From contig NC_087112.1 of NCBI RefSeq assembly GCF_963855985.1, positions 4,652,501 through 4,716,500 of the forward strand: a stretch of DNA of 64,000 nt, in the 5' to 3' direction. A model generated the notes under the pieces. It had not been told where the DNA came from. It was given only the letters and a program-made list of their open reading frames with translations, and did no database searches. The first letter of the stretch is position 1, and every line of letters starts with the position of its first letter. This document shows positions 46,491-59,429 of the stretch, in pieces. The position numbers and the translations under genes are program-made. Origin of the DNA: Ostrinia nubilalis (taxonomy: Eukaryota > Arthropoda > Insecta > Lepidoptera > Crambidae).

Positions 46491-49400
46491 TCTCTCCTAT
46501 CTAAAGACTTAAGTACCTACCTACTTTATTTGTTTTAAACTTTAAACTAAAAAGTAAAATACGTTAAAAATACACATACTTAACTTAACTAAGGTCACAC
46601 AGATTTTGCTATAGAAAATAAAAATAAAAATAACTTATTGTTATTAAAATCCCACGAAATTCCATAATGATGATAACCCACCGTCACTAAGGTTTCAAAG
46701 CTTCCAGGTTCATAAAAAGCTGTAATAAAATAAAAAAAGCTCTTTCTCACTTTCCCGTATTCTCCCTTACGTGTCATGGCCAAAGAAATATGTATCGTTA
46801 ATGAAGCTTGTAATAAATAAAGCATTTTCTCCGCCATCTTGAATTTTGTGATATTAATAAGAGTTATGAGTGGGGAATTAGGGGTAGGGAGGGAGAGATT
46901 GGAACCAAGCTTTTCTGACCGAAACCAACTTTTCCGTCCCGGCGGATACCAAATATTTTTAGCATAAGATTTTCCATTCAATTTTTAGAAAAGAATACGG
47001 TCCGCTTTAAGTTTTTCTGACCGTTTTCATTACGAAACCCTAGTAAAAAGAAGAAGCTTTTTTGAAACTCATGTCTTGATGTCACTATTCATTTTTATTT
47101 GTAAAAGTGTTCTTTTGAAAACAATACATATAAAAAAACGCTCGAAGTTTTTCGTTCATTTAGATACCAATACCAATACCAGTTGCGTCTAAAACAGATA
47201 CAGTACATCTCTAGTTATGTGATAGTTATTCGGTAACGTTACTAAGGTAATATTTATTGGCCATTGGGGCCGCCATATGAGTGTTTCTTTCTTTGGTTAG
47301 GCGTTTTAGGGTTGCGGAGATAATATTACATGATATTTAATTGTGCCAACTTTTATTGCGTTACAGAGCAAATATGCCGTAGGGAAAATACATACTGTTA
47401 TAGCTAGCGGAATAAGAAATGGAGTTTCTTGGGATTTGATGATCGACCACTTTGATACCGCGATGCAGGTTTATAGGCGCGGTGGTGTATACCATAGTAA
47501 TGTATGTGTCAGCGCCATCTATTGGGTGAAGACTACCACTAGTTTTCAAGTGGCGCACACCTTTTAGAAACGACATAGACGTTAAGTTGGTTATATCTAA
47601 GCAAATCCTAGCCAAGCCTTATTTTTTCGTCTTTAAAAGCTAGCGGAAAAAGAAATGGAGTTTCTTTTTGGAACGATAAAAGACTTTTTGCCCTTAAATC
47701 TAAAGCTACATAAGTGATGTCTAAAACACTAAATTAGGCTACAACCAAGCCTGTTACATTATATAATTACTATTTGACAGGCCGTGCTGAACAGATATTA
47801 CCTATTAAATATCTATTACGAGTATAGACTACATAATATTTACCATGCAAGTGAAGGGAGTAGACGTGGCACAAAGTCAGTTTAATTCTGAACAGCTTGT
47901 CTAGTAATTTACATAGAAGATAATAACGTGTTTTGCCAAAACCACGTTAGTTACGTAACGTACTGACAATAGCTAATATTTATCGAGATAATCCTTGCAT
48001 GAACTCGAACTACGAGTATGTATTTAACTAATGTAGGGAACCAATTTCTCGAGTCAAACGCGTCCAGTTTATTATTATAAAACGATCCCCATCGCGACTG
48101 TCTTTCTGTTCGCGATAAACCCAAAATTATTTAACGGATTTTAAAGTGATTCTTGAGGAAAGTTTAGCTATAAAAGTCTACGAAGTCAGTATTAAAAACA
48201 ACCCTTTTTCGGACGCAGTCGGGAAAAAAACTAACATTTCTCCTTGACTTTCGTTGCGTACAACAATTGCTGTTACCAGAATACCTACGTTGTACGTTAT
48301 TTGAAAATTTTTAGAGTTTCAATAACTAATATTTATAGAGAAAATCCTTTCCTAAACTGGATTGCACCCCTAGTTACGTGTCACGCGTCGGGCGCGGAAT
48401 CCCGGGACAATCGCGCGGCGGGTGCGCGTCAGAACGTCTTGTTCAATCCGCACGACGCTCATGTGGGGTTGTAGGGTATAAGATATATGAAAAAGCGTTT
48501 ATAATTTATCAGAAATGCTTGTTATGAAGGATTTGTCGCACTGGTTGCGTTCTGTCTGAGGTCAAGTCAAAGTGAACGCAGCCCGCGTCAAATATGAACT
48601 ACAACTATGTCTTTATACATTTTGTATTGATGCGTTCTGACCGCGTCAGCACGCACTAAGAACGCAAACTTCACTATTGACAGATTTCCTTGTCACGACC
48701 GCAGTCCAATATTGGCCAATTTTTGTTATTATAGTGAAGCGATGATACTTTTCAGTAGACATTCACTATGATGATGATGCTCGAAATTTTACTTAAACTT
48801 GTTTATTAGTATTTTACTAATCTAAGGTCAAAGTTCTCTATAAACGTTTTAGAAATAATCTTTTCCCTTGGACCACAGCCTCGCATTGCAAACTTTGACA
48901 CGACCAAACGTCATTATTAAGCGACGGATTAAGATGGCGGCGTCTGAGCATTCGTCTCGAGTTTTCGTTCGTATTGTGCTATTCGTAATATACTTATGTT
49001 TGTGACTAGTATATAATATGCATGTCTGTGAATACTCAAGAGAGAATTTCAATAAAACTTTTTAAAAAATGTTCCAGTTACTCAGCTGAGCTCTTATTAT
49101 TGCGACTAAGTAACGAATAAGCTTCAAACACAAACTTCTAGTACTTAGATCCTCTGTCGGGATTATACACCACAACAATGAAATTGGGATTGCTGTCCCA
49201 ACACTATTCTTATACAATCTTACATTTTTCTTCTTAAGTTTTTTAAAACAAAGTTACTCGTACTTATTGCCTTAGTACCTTACCTACTGCCATATGCAAA
49301 CTTGCTCAATTTTGTTTATGAAAAATTATAGGATTGAAAAAAGCACAAGAAATAAATAGTAAGGATCTACGTTACTTCATTTCATGTAACTTACTCGTAA

Positions 49401-51206
49401 TTCTACGAAAATAAAATACAAATTATACTCGATAGTGCGGTTAAAAAGGGTCTTTTGGACCCTGGAAGGTTGGGGTCAAATTGACACAGGTATGTCAGCT
49501 ACGACCCACGATTGTCCCAGAAAAGGGTTATTTACATATATTAACATTAATTCTCGAGTATATTATAAGCATTTACCCTTCAGGAAAATAAGCTTAACAA
49601 TAGTTTGGAAATATTTGGGAGGCTTATGTTAAGCCAAAATGAACGAACATCTTGTGGGTGTCATTTTGCGATTAAAGTACCTATGTGATGTGGGAGACTT
49701 TACATACTTACTTATTAATAACTTTTTCTAGGAAATATAAAATATTCAAAACATAACATAACAAGGCCCGTTTAGTAAAGTCCATAGACTACTTTATAAA
49801 GCGAAATTAATTTTTTAACAGATGACAAACTTAATTGTAGGCAGTTTAAGTAGTTAAACAGGTGCGATTATTATGTGCTTTTCGCTTTACTATTGCCCCT
49901 AGCGGGATTCGAACCTTAGCATTATTTTGATTTATTTAAAAATTTTATTGCTAAAAAAAACGGTCCAAAACGCGAACTTAATGGCATGTGGCATTCTCTA
50001 GGAGCTAACCTTATGCAAAACAGATAGATTTTTCATGCTATTTAAAATTACTTTCCATTCCATTTCAAAGCTAATTTTAGGGCTTTTTCTAATATTACCC
50101 AAGCAATTTCTTTCTAATATTGAACTCGATTAGGTTTACTCATTGAATAATATTTCAGCCACAACATAATAGTGACAATATCTTTCACCGTCAGACAAGA
50201 ATTCTTGATCCCTTCTAGACATATGAGTGCAACTCATATTGGTAATAAATTAGATTCCCCGCGTTCCCGGCTCTTTCATTTGGTATTAGCTATCGCATGA
50301 CCTATTTTCCTGTAACTAAGCCCGTCTGGAAAAATACAGGTCATGGATGTAGGTTGTAGGCGTGTATGGATAATTTGTTCCTATAAGTTATAAAGAATCC
50401 AATATTTTCACAATAACACGGTTTTTAAAATTTTCCTTATCAAATAAGTTTTTTTTTACTATTGACACTGTAATGAAAAAATAAAAATTTCAAGTTAGGA
50501 CCCAATTGAATACTTAGCTAGGTACCTTTTAAATAAAAGCTTTTTAAACTAAGGAAAAACTATGGCTACTAAATTGGTAAAAGCAATACACTAAAAATAT
50601 ACCTACTCTACATTTTGTAATTCGAAAACTTTCAATTACCATAAAAAGGGTTGTTAAGAAAAGTAGCTGTCGATAGTAAATTGAATTTTGGAGCTTTAAA
50701 ATCTGTTATAATTCTTACAAACAATAACATTGTAACTACGTTCGACGTTTTATATTTATATCAAAACCAGATCAAGGACAGTAAGCAAATAATATTGTTA
50801 CAATTCCCAATATTCCCAAATTTCCATAAGCATAAAGTCGTAACTGGAAATGGCGGCACATAAACATAATCGGCAGAATACCGACGACCCAATGCAGTGA
50901 AACAATGCGGTCGCGCTCTTCTGCCATTCAATTAGCTGAAACCATGTTAAACCCAGATCTATAGTTGCAGGAAGAAAATATCGCTCCCAACTGAAATGTT
51001 TTTACGGGTGAATTTAAAATAGCGGTTGATTTTTGCACTTTTTGGGAATGGGTCATTTTGTACAATAATGTCGATAGGTATTTTTTTTGCTAATCAGTAT
51101 TGTGGTCAAACAAATCTGTGATGTTATTATGACATTAAAAAGACAGTGTAATTTGGGTATTGACATTATTGTACTTAATTGGCTTAAATAAGAAGAGTTG
51201 ATAAAC
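46491..51206. other. Intron DNA with minor repeats
   Basis: A 29-bp direct repeat (AGCTAGCGGAANAAGAAATG, then GAGTTTCTT) lies at 47402-47430 and 47638-47666. A Helitron-like segment (ATCGCGACTGTCTTTCTG, TTCGCGATAAACCCAAAA) lies near 48098-48180. A hAT-like end (TACATCTCTA) after three CCAATA units lies near 47168-47213. A GC-rich patch is at 48375-48470. No genes are seen. Confidence 0.4.
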
Positions 51207-51262
51207 TTCCTTGGGGAGGCCTTTGTCCAGCAGTGGACGTCTTTCGGCTGAAACGAGCGAAC
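51207..51262 (+). mobile_element. 56-bp RTE micro-insertion with TSD
   Basis: Only TTCCTTGGGGAGGCCTTTG, TCCAGCAGTGGACGTC and a GAAACGAGCGAAC tail are present. GATAAAC flanks both sides (51200-51206 and 51263-51269). Confidence 0.8.
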
Positions 51263-51269
51263 GATAAAC

Positions 51270-53740
51270 ATCAATCGTAAATAACCATTGATAACATATA
51301 CCTACATTTTAACTTGTTCTTGTGCTGCATAAATAATGAAGTGAGTTGAAAAATTTTTAACAAGATTTTTTTTTCATATAAATGCCATATCTAGGTAAAA
51401 TATCGGATCTGTGGCACGGATATTTTGATGTTTTAGCTTTTAGGAAAATTAAAATTTGATTTGCTTTGCTTAGAGTTTTGAAATTGAAAAGGTTATTATT
51501 TTTGTTCTCTCACTTTCTCAGTATAAGCCGAATAATAACCCCTAAGTAAGGTAAGTAGGGTAAGCTACCCATATTTGGTACATGTATAAGTGCTTTAAAA
51601 AGGGCTTACATTTATTTAAAAAATGGAATTCTGTGACAAGCTGAAACTATGCGTGCGAAGTCGCGCTACTATACAAACTTCATGAATCATGAATCGCGCG
51701 AATTCGCTGGCAAAACCCGCGCGATCCGTGTAACGCGCGCGCGCGGTAACTCGATTGTCAGCGCGGTTATTTCGCGCTCTATTTTGCACGGACGACGAAC
51801 CCTAGGGATTGGGTGCTTTTATCGATATCGATATGAGCTTTTTAAAAGCTTTTATAGTAGGGGCACAGTAAACTCTTCGATAAGTGTCATTATTTTACTC
51901 TAGGAGTGGACATCTGATAATTCATTAGACTTTCTTATCCTTATTGTTACGTGCGTTGGTCGATTGATTGTCAAAACTGTCACTTCAGCAGCAATATCAG
52001 AGACATAACGCGGTAATTAATCACTTTATCTTTTATCATTTAACACAAACCAAAAGTGGACTCAATGTGGCCTTAGTTCATTGGACTTTTACAATGGAAT
52101 GAATAATAAAAGAATAACTTTCAATATAATTTTGTTGTTTGTTTTAAAGATATCGATAACTTTATTGATACACTCTATCACTAACTAGCTACCCCAACCC
52201 TACCTCGGGGTTGCGGCCAGGTCAGGCATGAAATGTCTTGCAGGGACAGAAAGGCCTGATAGGGTTATTTTTACCCGAGATATGCGTAATTATTCACTTT
52301 TTAAATGGGTCAGAGGGTTACGCATGAAAATTGTGTAAAGTTACCCACTCACGGCCTGCTGTGTGGAAAATCGGCAGTCGATTCCTGGTCGGGTCAAAAT
52401 AGGGTGAGGAGGCTATTTTAGAGTGTTTGAATATTTTTAAGCACAGTATTTTTTTGAAATTTACGTGTAGCTTTTTTTGGCTTAGGCTTGTTTCTCATGA
52501 AATTGCTTTTCTTAAACACTTTATCTAACATTTTAACACTTGGCGTATATTTTAAATTGATTACAAGTTTATCATTTAGTTACTAATAGTGGTATCTACA
52601 TACTTTTTATAAGAAACAAGTAGTACACTTATACCAAGAATGCAACAGTAAGAAGCTTTAAATACATAACCTTGTGGTCTAAATTCTTAGAAAGTTAAGT
52701 GATTCCTAATCCAAATTTACATAACACGGCCACTTAGGTCCATCGGTCATCTTCCCACAGCCGATGACTGATGATCGGACGACGCCATTGATTCAACGGT
52801 CTCGAACACCTCGAATGATACATAAAACCTACTGCGATGGCCAGCAATCCATTTTGCTTATTCCAATTTCGAATTTTTTAAACTGTTCGAACGACAAATA
52901 CTGTGCTGGCCTGAAAACAGTTTATTCTATTTTCAAATTTTGAAAAACCTCACGATTTAAAGTTGCCACAAAGTACAAACTTACGTAATTGTAATACGTG
53001 TGATTTTGCAACAAAAATGTCTTATTCATGACTGTGACATAATTTTGAATTGAATTTAGAATATTTTGAATTAAGAACGAGTTGGAGAGAAAGAGAGAAA
53101 TATCTATGGCAATAAGATGAGCATTTTATTGTAGTTCATACCTTTTGTAGACATGGGTTATCATTATTCAACTTTTCTCATCTATATAATGGGCAAAAGT
53201 CAACTACCTATAGCAAATTCCTGAATTATTTGAACTTGACTAAAAGATAGTAATAACATAAGTATAGAACTGAGCATCTAAAGCTAAAAATAGCTTAACA
53301 AAACTAAATTGAAAAGCAATGAAAACTAATAGGTTTCGCTGCCACAACCCCGTAATGAATCAATCAAGAAACTCGAAACTAGAATCAGTACAAAAACAAT
53401 TTAGTTGGAAACAATAAAATTAATCGTATAAAAGTAAATAGACGTCAATATTTTCGTTCCAATGAAACTTAGAGCTAACAAGAAAGTTTATTAATTAAAA
53501 AGCAAAGTTCGGCACTAAATCGGCCGTTGAGAGTTTGGGAGTTTGTTGAGCCTCTATATCGTTCGTCAGTTTTTACGACTGTGTGTATGACGTTTAAGCC
53601 TAGCCATAGAGTAAATTGAAGAGATAGACTACTTATTTGGCCCAAGATTTTTTTACACGAATATTGAAATCGATTTGTATCCTTTTTTAAGAAGATAGAA
53701 GTGGTTTTAAAAGAGATTAGAAGCAAAGATTTATCTTAAG
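51270..53740. other. Intron DNA with weak repeat relics
   Basis: A CG-rich stretch (GTAACGCGCGCGCGCGGTAA) lies at about 51730. An ACTAGCTACCCC...CGGGGTTG segment near 52185 resembles an inverted Helitron 3' end. A B-box-like GTCGATTCCTGG lies near 52378. No genes are seen. Confidence 0.35.
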
Positions 53741-53970
53741 ATGCCTATTCCTGAACATTTTATAGAGGCCAGACTAATGTGGTACGGTTATGTAGCGAGG
53801 ACCCAATGACAATTTTATTAAAAGTGCCTTACCATGGCTTCACAGATCAGAAGAAAAGGCAGACCATGACCATAAACTACCTGGATGATAAATGTCCAAA
53901 GAGATATGAGGGATTTGGGCCTATCCACTGACAATGCACCATCCTTTATGGCGTTGCATTTTAAGAAATT
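53741..53970 (+). pseudogene. Non-LTR retrotransposon C-terminal relic
   Basis: One frame reads MPIPEHFIEARLMWYGYVAR. After two frameshifts comes INVQRDMRDLGLSTDNAP. The pair RLMWYGHV and W...V..DMR.LGL is typical of the C-terminus of RTE-like reverse transcriptases. It is dead, and its boundaries are not visible. Confidence 0.6.
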
Positions 53971-54299
53971 AAACTTTATCGTTTCATTTTATTTAATTTT
54001 TGAATTTGGAACTTTCAACTGGCTGTTCTGTCTACTCTGTGGCCGAGTTTAACGACCGCCATAGATGTATGGTATTGGGCGCATTGTCTCGGCCATTGTA
54101 TGTAAACGCTACCGGATAGCATTACAGGGATAGTGGGTAAATGTGCTCACTATGTCCGAGAGTTGGATTCCTTACGCAGTACATCATATTAAGCTTTAAA
54201 TGAATGAGGGCTATCATTTTTATACTACAGTTGGCACCACTGGCGAGTGACAGGGCCTTATTCTACAGTGCCACCATTCTGGAGAGTTCAAATGCGATA

Positions 54300-54456
54300 T
54301 AGTTGTTGCAACTCATGAATGCGAGTGAGTTTTACTTGTGTGTGTACGTTTACATGCAAATAACGATAGTGTTGTCTTTCAAAACCTTTGAAAAACGAAC
54401 AGTAGCGAGCCACCACACATGTAAAGGTCACTCGCCTTCGTGAATTGCAACAACTA
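54300..54456. mobile_element. TA-flanked MITE, TAGTTGTTGCAA ends (uninterrupted)
   Basis: The element is 157 bp. The inverted ends TAGTTGTTGCAACTCATGAA and TAGTTGTTGCAATTCACGAA are followed by KGCGAGTGA on both sides. TA lies at 54298-54299 and 54457-54458. It is the empty-site counterpart of the interrupted copy at 46175-46490. Confidence 0.85.
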
Positions 54457-54458
54457 TA

Positions 54459-55191
54459 CCTCATATTTTGATACTATATTATTTTGGAGTGGAAAACGGT
54501 TTAAGTTGTTATTACTACGAATAAAAAATATATTTCTTTTATGTTTAATTGATGTACAAACGCCAGTACGTCACGCTAAACACTGCAGCATCTTATAGTA
54601 TAGTTATAACTGAGTTATTTTGCAACAAAAATGTATAATCTTTTGTGCTGTCGGCTGTACCTTCTTTGATTTTACAATAACTTCCTATTAACCTAAAGCC
54701 AATTTAATATTGTTTCGAAGAACTGGTTCGATACAGATACAACGATGGTTAACTTATAACAAACATTAACATTGCTTAGAAACACTGGTTTTCCGAGAAA
54801 TCCTTTTCAGATTAAAGTGTAATTTTGCTATTTATTTAGAAAATTATGAAGGAACACTATTTGGATTTAAAAGAACAATACGTAAATACGATAAATCGTG
54901 TTTTTCTTATTGAGGAAACGTATAAAGTTGTAAAAGTAACACTAAATTTATTTAGATTTTTACAGTGCGATTCACCGTTTGAACGGGAATTACATTAGTG
55001 GACGCAAACAGGTGACATGACCCTATGTACCACATGAAAATTTTTTTTCTAAAAATTGTCATTAGTTCAAAATAACACACAATTCTAATCACCACCATTG
55101 TCTAAACCGTAATCCCACAACGAACTTATCACAAGGTGTTAAGGACAGTAATGATCGTATTAATTACCGCACAATGGGACCTCCATTAATT
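54459..55191. other. Intron DNA, nothing recognised
   Basis: AT-rich, leading up to the donor of the candidate exon. Confidence 0.4.
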
Positions 55192-55470
55192 ACCTGCTGC
55201 AGGACGAGGCCATTGAAGAAACGAAAGTTGGTTCACAAAGCTTCACTGTTGGTGGCAACCATGGATTTATAGCCATTCGAAGGAACAAAGGCGGTGGCGC
55301 CCCGCCCGGTGACGCGGAGGGATGAAGTTTGGATACGGCATTTCGTTGAGCAGACTTGAGATAGGCAAGATGACGTATTCCTCGAAATGCACTTATTTTC
55401 AAGCGCACCCAACCGGAACCACCCAAGCGATCGCGATTGAACGTCGAGTCTTTCGTCATCGTAGTGCGCA
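55192..55470 (-). other. Candidate 5' exon (possibly untranslated) on the latrophilin strand
   Basis: This is a GC- and CpG-richer block in AT-rich DNA. On the minus strand it ends in a consensus splice donor (CTGCAGCAG followed by GTAATT). Two minus-strand frames stay open through most of it. To splice in frame to the SUEL exon it must leave one base over. The frame that does so reads FLQWPRPAA before the donor, but it meets a stop 21 codons upstream and has no ATG after it. The frame with an ATG (ending MASSCS) leaves two bases and does not fit. It is therefore at best a 5' untranslated exon of latrophilin, or an exon of another transcript, or no exon at all. Confidence 0.25.
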
Positions 55471-55903
55471 CGCACTCGCTAAAATAATGTTTTGTATGCC
55501 TATATTTCTTAAAGTTGTGAATGCTTATACTAAAACGTTTATTTTCATTTGTGTAGAGAACAATAGTGTCTGGACAAACCTCAAGAGGATTTAAGACACT
55601 ATTTAAATCAAAAATGTAACGGCTATAAAAAAAAATTTGCGCACCTATTTCCTTGAAACGCACCTTTAGATACGCACATTAATATTTGATTTCCTGAGAC
55701 ATAAGATGATTGACTAATGTGTTGACTTCTAGAAAGTGTTATTGATAACGATAAGCCTGTAAATCATCAAAATCTGTGCAGTAGATTTTGCGAGGTGTGA
55801 AAGAATATACAGGGTGGCCAGGGAAGTGACGTTCAAAGCATCTATCTTAAAGTCCTATAGATACCTGTTTCTAATAGGTATTTAATAAAGGTAAGAAAAG
55901 TAA

Positions 55904-56071
55904 AGACGTGTGACGTCCACCTACAAGGTGGACCGACGACATCGTAAAGGTAGCAGGGAAGCGCTGGACGCAGGCCGCTACCAATCGATCAACATGGAAA
56001 GCATTGGGGGAGGCCTATGTTCAGCAGTGGACGACCTATGGCTGAAATGATGATGATGATGATGATGAGGC
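55904..56071 (+). mobile_element. RTE 3' fragment, (ATG)n tail
   Basis: It reads CACCTACAAGGTGGACCGAC, AGCGCTGGACGCAGGCCGC, GGGGGAGGCCTATGTTCAGC, AGTGGACGACC and GATGATGATGATGATG. AAAGTAA at 55897-55903 and 56072-56078 is the likely target duplication. Confidence 0.85.
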
Positions 56072-56078
56072 AAAGTAA

Positions 56079-59000
56079 TACAACTTCAATTTTTTTTTCG
56101 TATAATTATGTACTCTGTCTCTGTAAGCTTACTTATTAATATTAACCTCCTAATATTTCATTTTGAAACTTATTCCTAGGATAAGTAGTTCAAATTCATT
56201 TGAAGAATATAATAAGTTGTCCTGTTGCCTACTAAGCAATTATTGTAAACACATAAAGGTGTATTAAGAAGGTATAACGTCTGTTATCAAAATTGATTTC
56301 CAAGAAACCTTACACTGATAGAAATCTAGTATTTCTCAGAAAACTATTAAACGAATAGAATCTGGAATATTCGTAGTATTTCCGAGAAACGTGATTAAGT
56401 CGGCCATCTTTTATACACAAAGACTACTTCAGTGGTGTAAAATATTGAATAATGTTTCCACTATCAGACTACCTAATTACCTACTAAACTAAGAGGAAAT
56501 TGTAAGCTTCTGCGACGATATCACGTGTACATTTTAAATATATAATCCATACTAATAAATGCTCCAAATCGTTACACTAAATTTTGTCATCCACGAAATC
56601 CGAACACAGCTTTGGTCCTACTGAAACCATAAGGCAAGACACTCCTCAAAAGTTTAATGAAAATGAATAACAATAAATATACCTTTAGGGCCCGTTCATA
56701 CGGCAATTCAGTGTTCTATGTGATCCTAAATTGCTAAACTAGACTGTCTAGGATGCGATCGGGATTCTTCTAAAACAGTTCCTGCAAAAAACGGGATGTC
56801 TCTGTGGAACAAGCCCTTGTAAATCTGCCTGAATCTGCATTAACAGCTTTGGTGTCAACCATTACCTCAATACAAAAAATCGCCTTCATTCCTCTGAATT
56901 GAAACCTTCGTACTCCAGATGATGAGCGCTGATAAATGGCATTCGGTTACTTATCCAAATAAGCATGTTCCCTGCCCCCGACGTCTCATTGAATGCCTTA
57001 ATTTCCTGCCCTGTTTCCCGGAGACAAAGATTTGTTAGACAGTCGGCGAAGACTATCACGGGTTTGCTGAAGATTTCTGAGTATGGTACTAGACAAGGTT
57101 AGAATAAAAATGGAGACACAAATGCCTAAACTAAAAGTTGTGTAACTAACAGCACTGGTTAACAAAATTACTTCAAAAATTACGTTAATCGCACTCATTG
57201 AACAATTGGAGTGATAGTTTGTCTATTTAACTCTCTCAAGCCTTATTTTAGAGAAAGAAAAAACGCTATAAAAATTGTGACCAAAATAACAAAAGAAATA
57301 AACTTGACTATGAATTTGTAGTACATTTAAAACAAAGTAAAATACCAAAACCAGCTTTCGCAAATTCGCAATCAACTAAATCAGTGAAAATAAAATAAAA
57401 TATGTCATGTCAGTCTAAATGTTAGTTAGCACTTTTGCAGTGAAAACTTCAAGGATTGAACACATGTTTTCCTATATCAGCTGAACTAAGTTTTAAGCTA
57501 TTTTTAAGAAAATAAATAAATATTTTTTTTAGTTCAGTATAGCCTGTCTAGTAGCACAGAAGTCTTCGTCTTCAACAGGAAAATGAACGTCATGTATTAA
57601 CGCTGGTTTTATGGCAAACATTGAGTGAATGAATGAATGAATGGAGACCGAGGATGTTTAGAAGCCTTTGTTGGCGTTGATGATTCAAAGGTGAATGCTG
57701 GTTTAGTACACATTAATATGGAATTGAATCATCAAAAAGATGGAACCAGAAGTGGCGTGATTAAAACACCTAATGAAATAGCTTTATTTTGGACAAGATG
57801 GTACCTACTTATGTACAGCTTTTAAAGCAAGGTATATGGGTATTATTTTTCACAATAAGGAGGCTGAAAATGCTGACTTAACACCTTATGTACACATGTT
57901 TGAACAAATAAATGTATCTTTATCTTTATCTTTATCTGAAAAGCCTCCCTTGAATTACAAATAATTGCTTAAAATTTCAACTAACTGAAATCTATTTTAG
58001 TTATCGTAATGATGTCTACCCCTAACAATAAACAGCTATTACGTCCTCCAATCATATAAATTTCACTTTCTCTCAAGCTGACAAATACAAACTCTTTGTT
58101 TTTCTTATCCATTCCTGAAGTTTCTTTAAAATGCTTACCCTTATTACATCTTCCATTTTAATTATCTTACCAACGGCGAACTAGTCGTGCTTTGTAAATC
58201 CCATAATTAAATTTCCTGAAGGCTCCTAAGCCAGTCTATTTTCTCTGCAATTGTGTGGATTACTTTTCTGGTCGTTTCTTTTAATTCTCAAGTAAGATGG
58301 TCGGACAATTTGTGTACGTGTGCTGGTTGAACTAGTGGAGATTGGTTAAAATTGACTTATTTCTTGGTTAATCCAGTTAAAATTAAATGTTAAAGGATAC
58401 GTGGTATTTGAGACCGTTGAGTTACTCGAGATTTAAGTTAGTAGATGTGGTTCTTTTTGATTTTACTTTGAGAGAGAGTCAATGTAACTTTTCTAAAGGT
58501 ACTTTTACTAATCACTAGCTACTAAAGATTTAAAAACTATATCCATATAAAGAGATGCTACTGAAGTCCCTGCTGACAACAATTTCAATGATATACTTAC
58601 TAATATCAAACAAATTGACGTAAATTAGAAACGGTCCACAAAATCGTCTAACAATAACTACTTACTCAAATTTGAAAATGGGAATCCATTCAAAACAAAA
58701 GGTAACAAGACAGAACCTCCTACTAATGACGTCATACATCGATATCCCGACCGATTTAAATCTGATCAGACAGACAGTTGCGATCAATCAAATACGTCAT
58801 TCTCATTAGGGTGAGGGGGAAAACGAATTGCATCGCGTAATTAATCCCGAATCTCAGGAGCCAACTCCTCAAGCAGGGTTAACGGCCTCATTTGATGCTC
58901 CTCGGTCTTGAATTCTTGATTGATGGTCGGAGTTTTCTTCGTAATATTTGTCAAAACATTTAACGCGTCGACTGTTTTGTTTTTGTTGAGTTAATTAATT

Positions 59001-59429
59001 AGATGGTTTGTTGATGGGTTTTGAGTTTTATTTATAGCTAAGCTTTTTGATGGTCTGTTAAGACGCAACTTTTCGGTAACGACGAAATTGGGTCAAAGAT
59101 TTATTTATAGATTACATAAAGTCTACTAGTATATTTTTTTAGAAATTGATTTCGCATCCGCATTTAACCGATTGAGTCCCAGACGGCATTAATTAATGTC
59201 ATAACAATTGATTATCTATTGTGTCTAGATTCGCGGAGCTTGAAAGATTAATTTTACTAAAAGGTTTAGTGTTTTACATTCTAGACTGCAACGCCAATAG
59301 AGGTTTCCAGTTCGAATACCATTGAGGACAGTGCTTAAAAGATGAGTACAAGCATTTATATTCGGCGTCGCGTCATAGATGTTTATTATCTAGTGTTACC
59401 ATATTTGAAACTGCTTACATATTTGGAAC
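56079..59429. other. Intron DNA with a LINE-like tail
   Basis: AACAAATAAATGTATCTTTA followed by TCTTTATC repeats at 57903-57938 looks like the simple-sequence tail of a plus-strand LINE fragment. I see no coding remnant before it. The rest is unremarkable. Confidence 0.4.

Noticed and set aside
46595..46981. 128-codon minus frame as a gene
   Set aside because: No domain, hydrophobic and low-complexity C-terminus, and adjacent to repeats. No splice support.
55190..55663. 157-codon minus frame as the latrophilin N-terminus
   Set aside because: Its last codon phase at the donor (two bases left) does not match the SUEL exon (needs one), and it shows no signal peptide.
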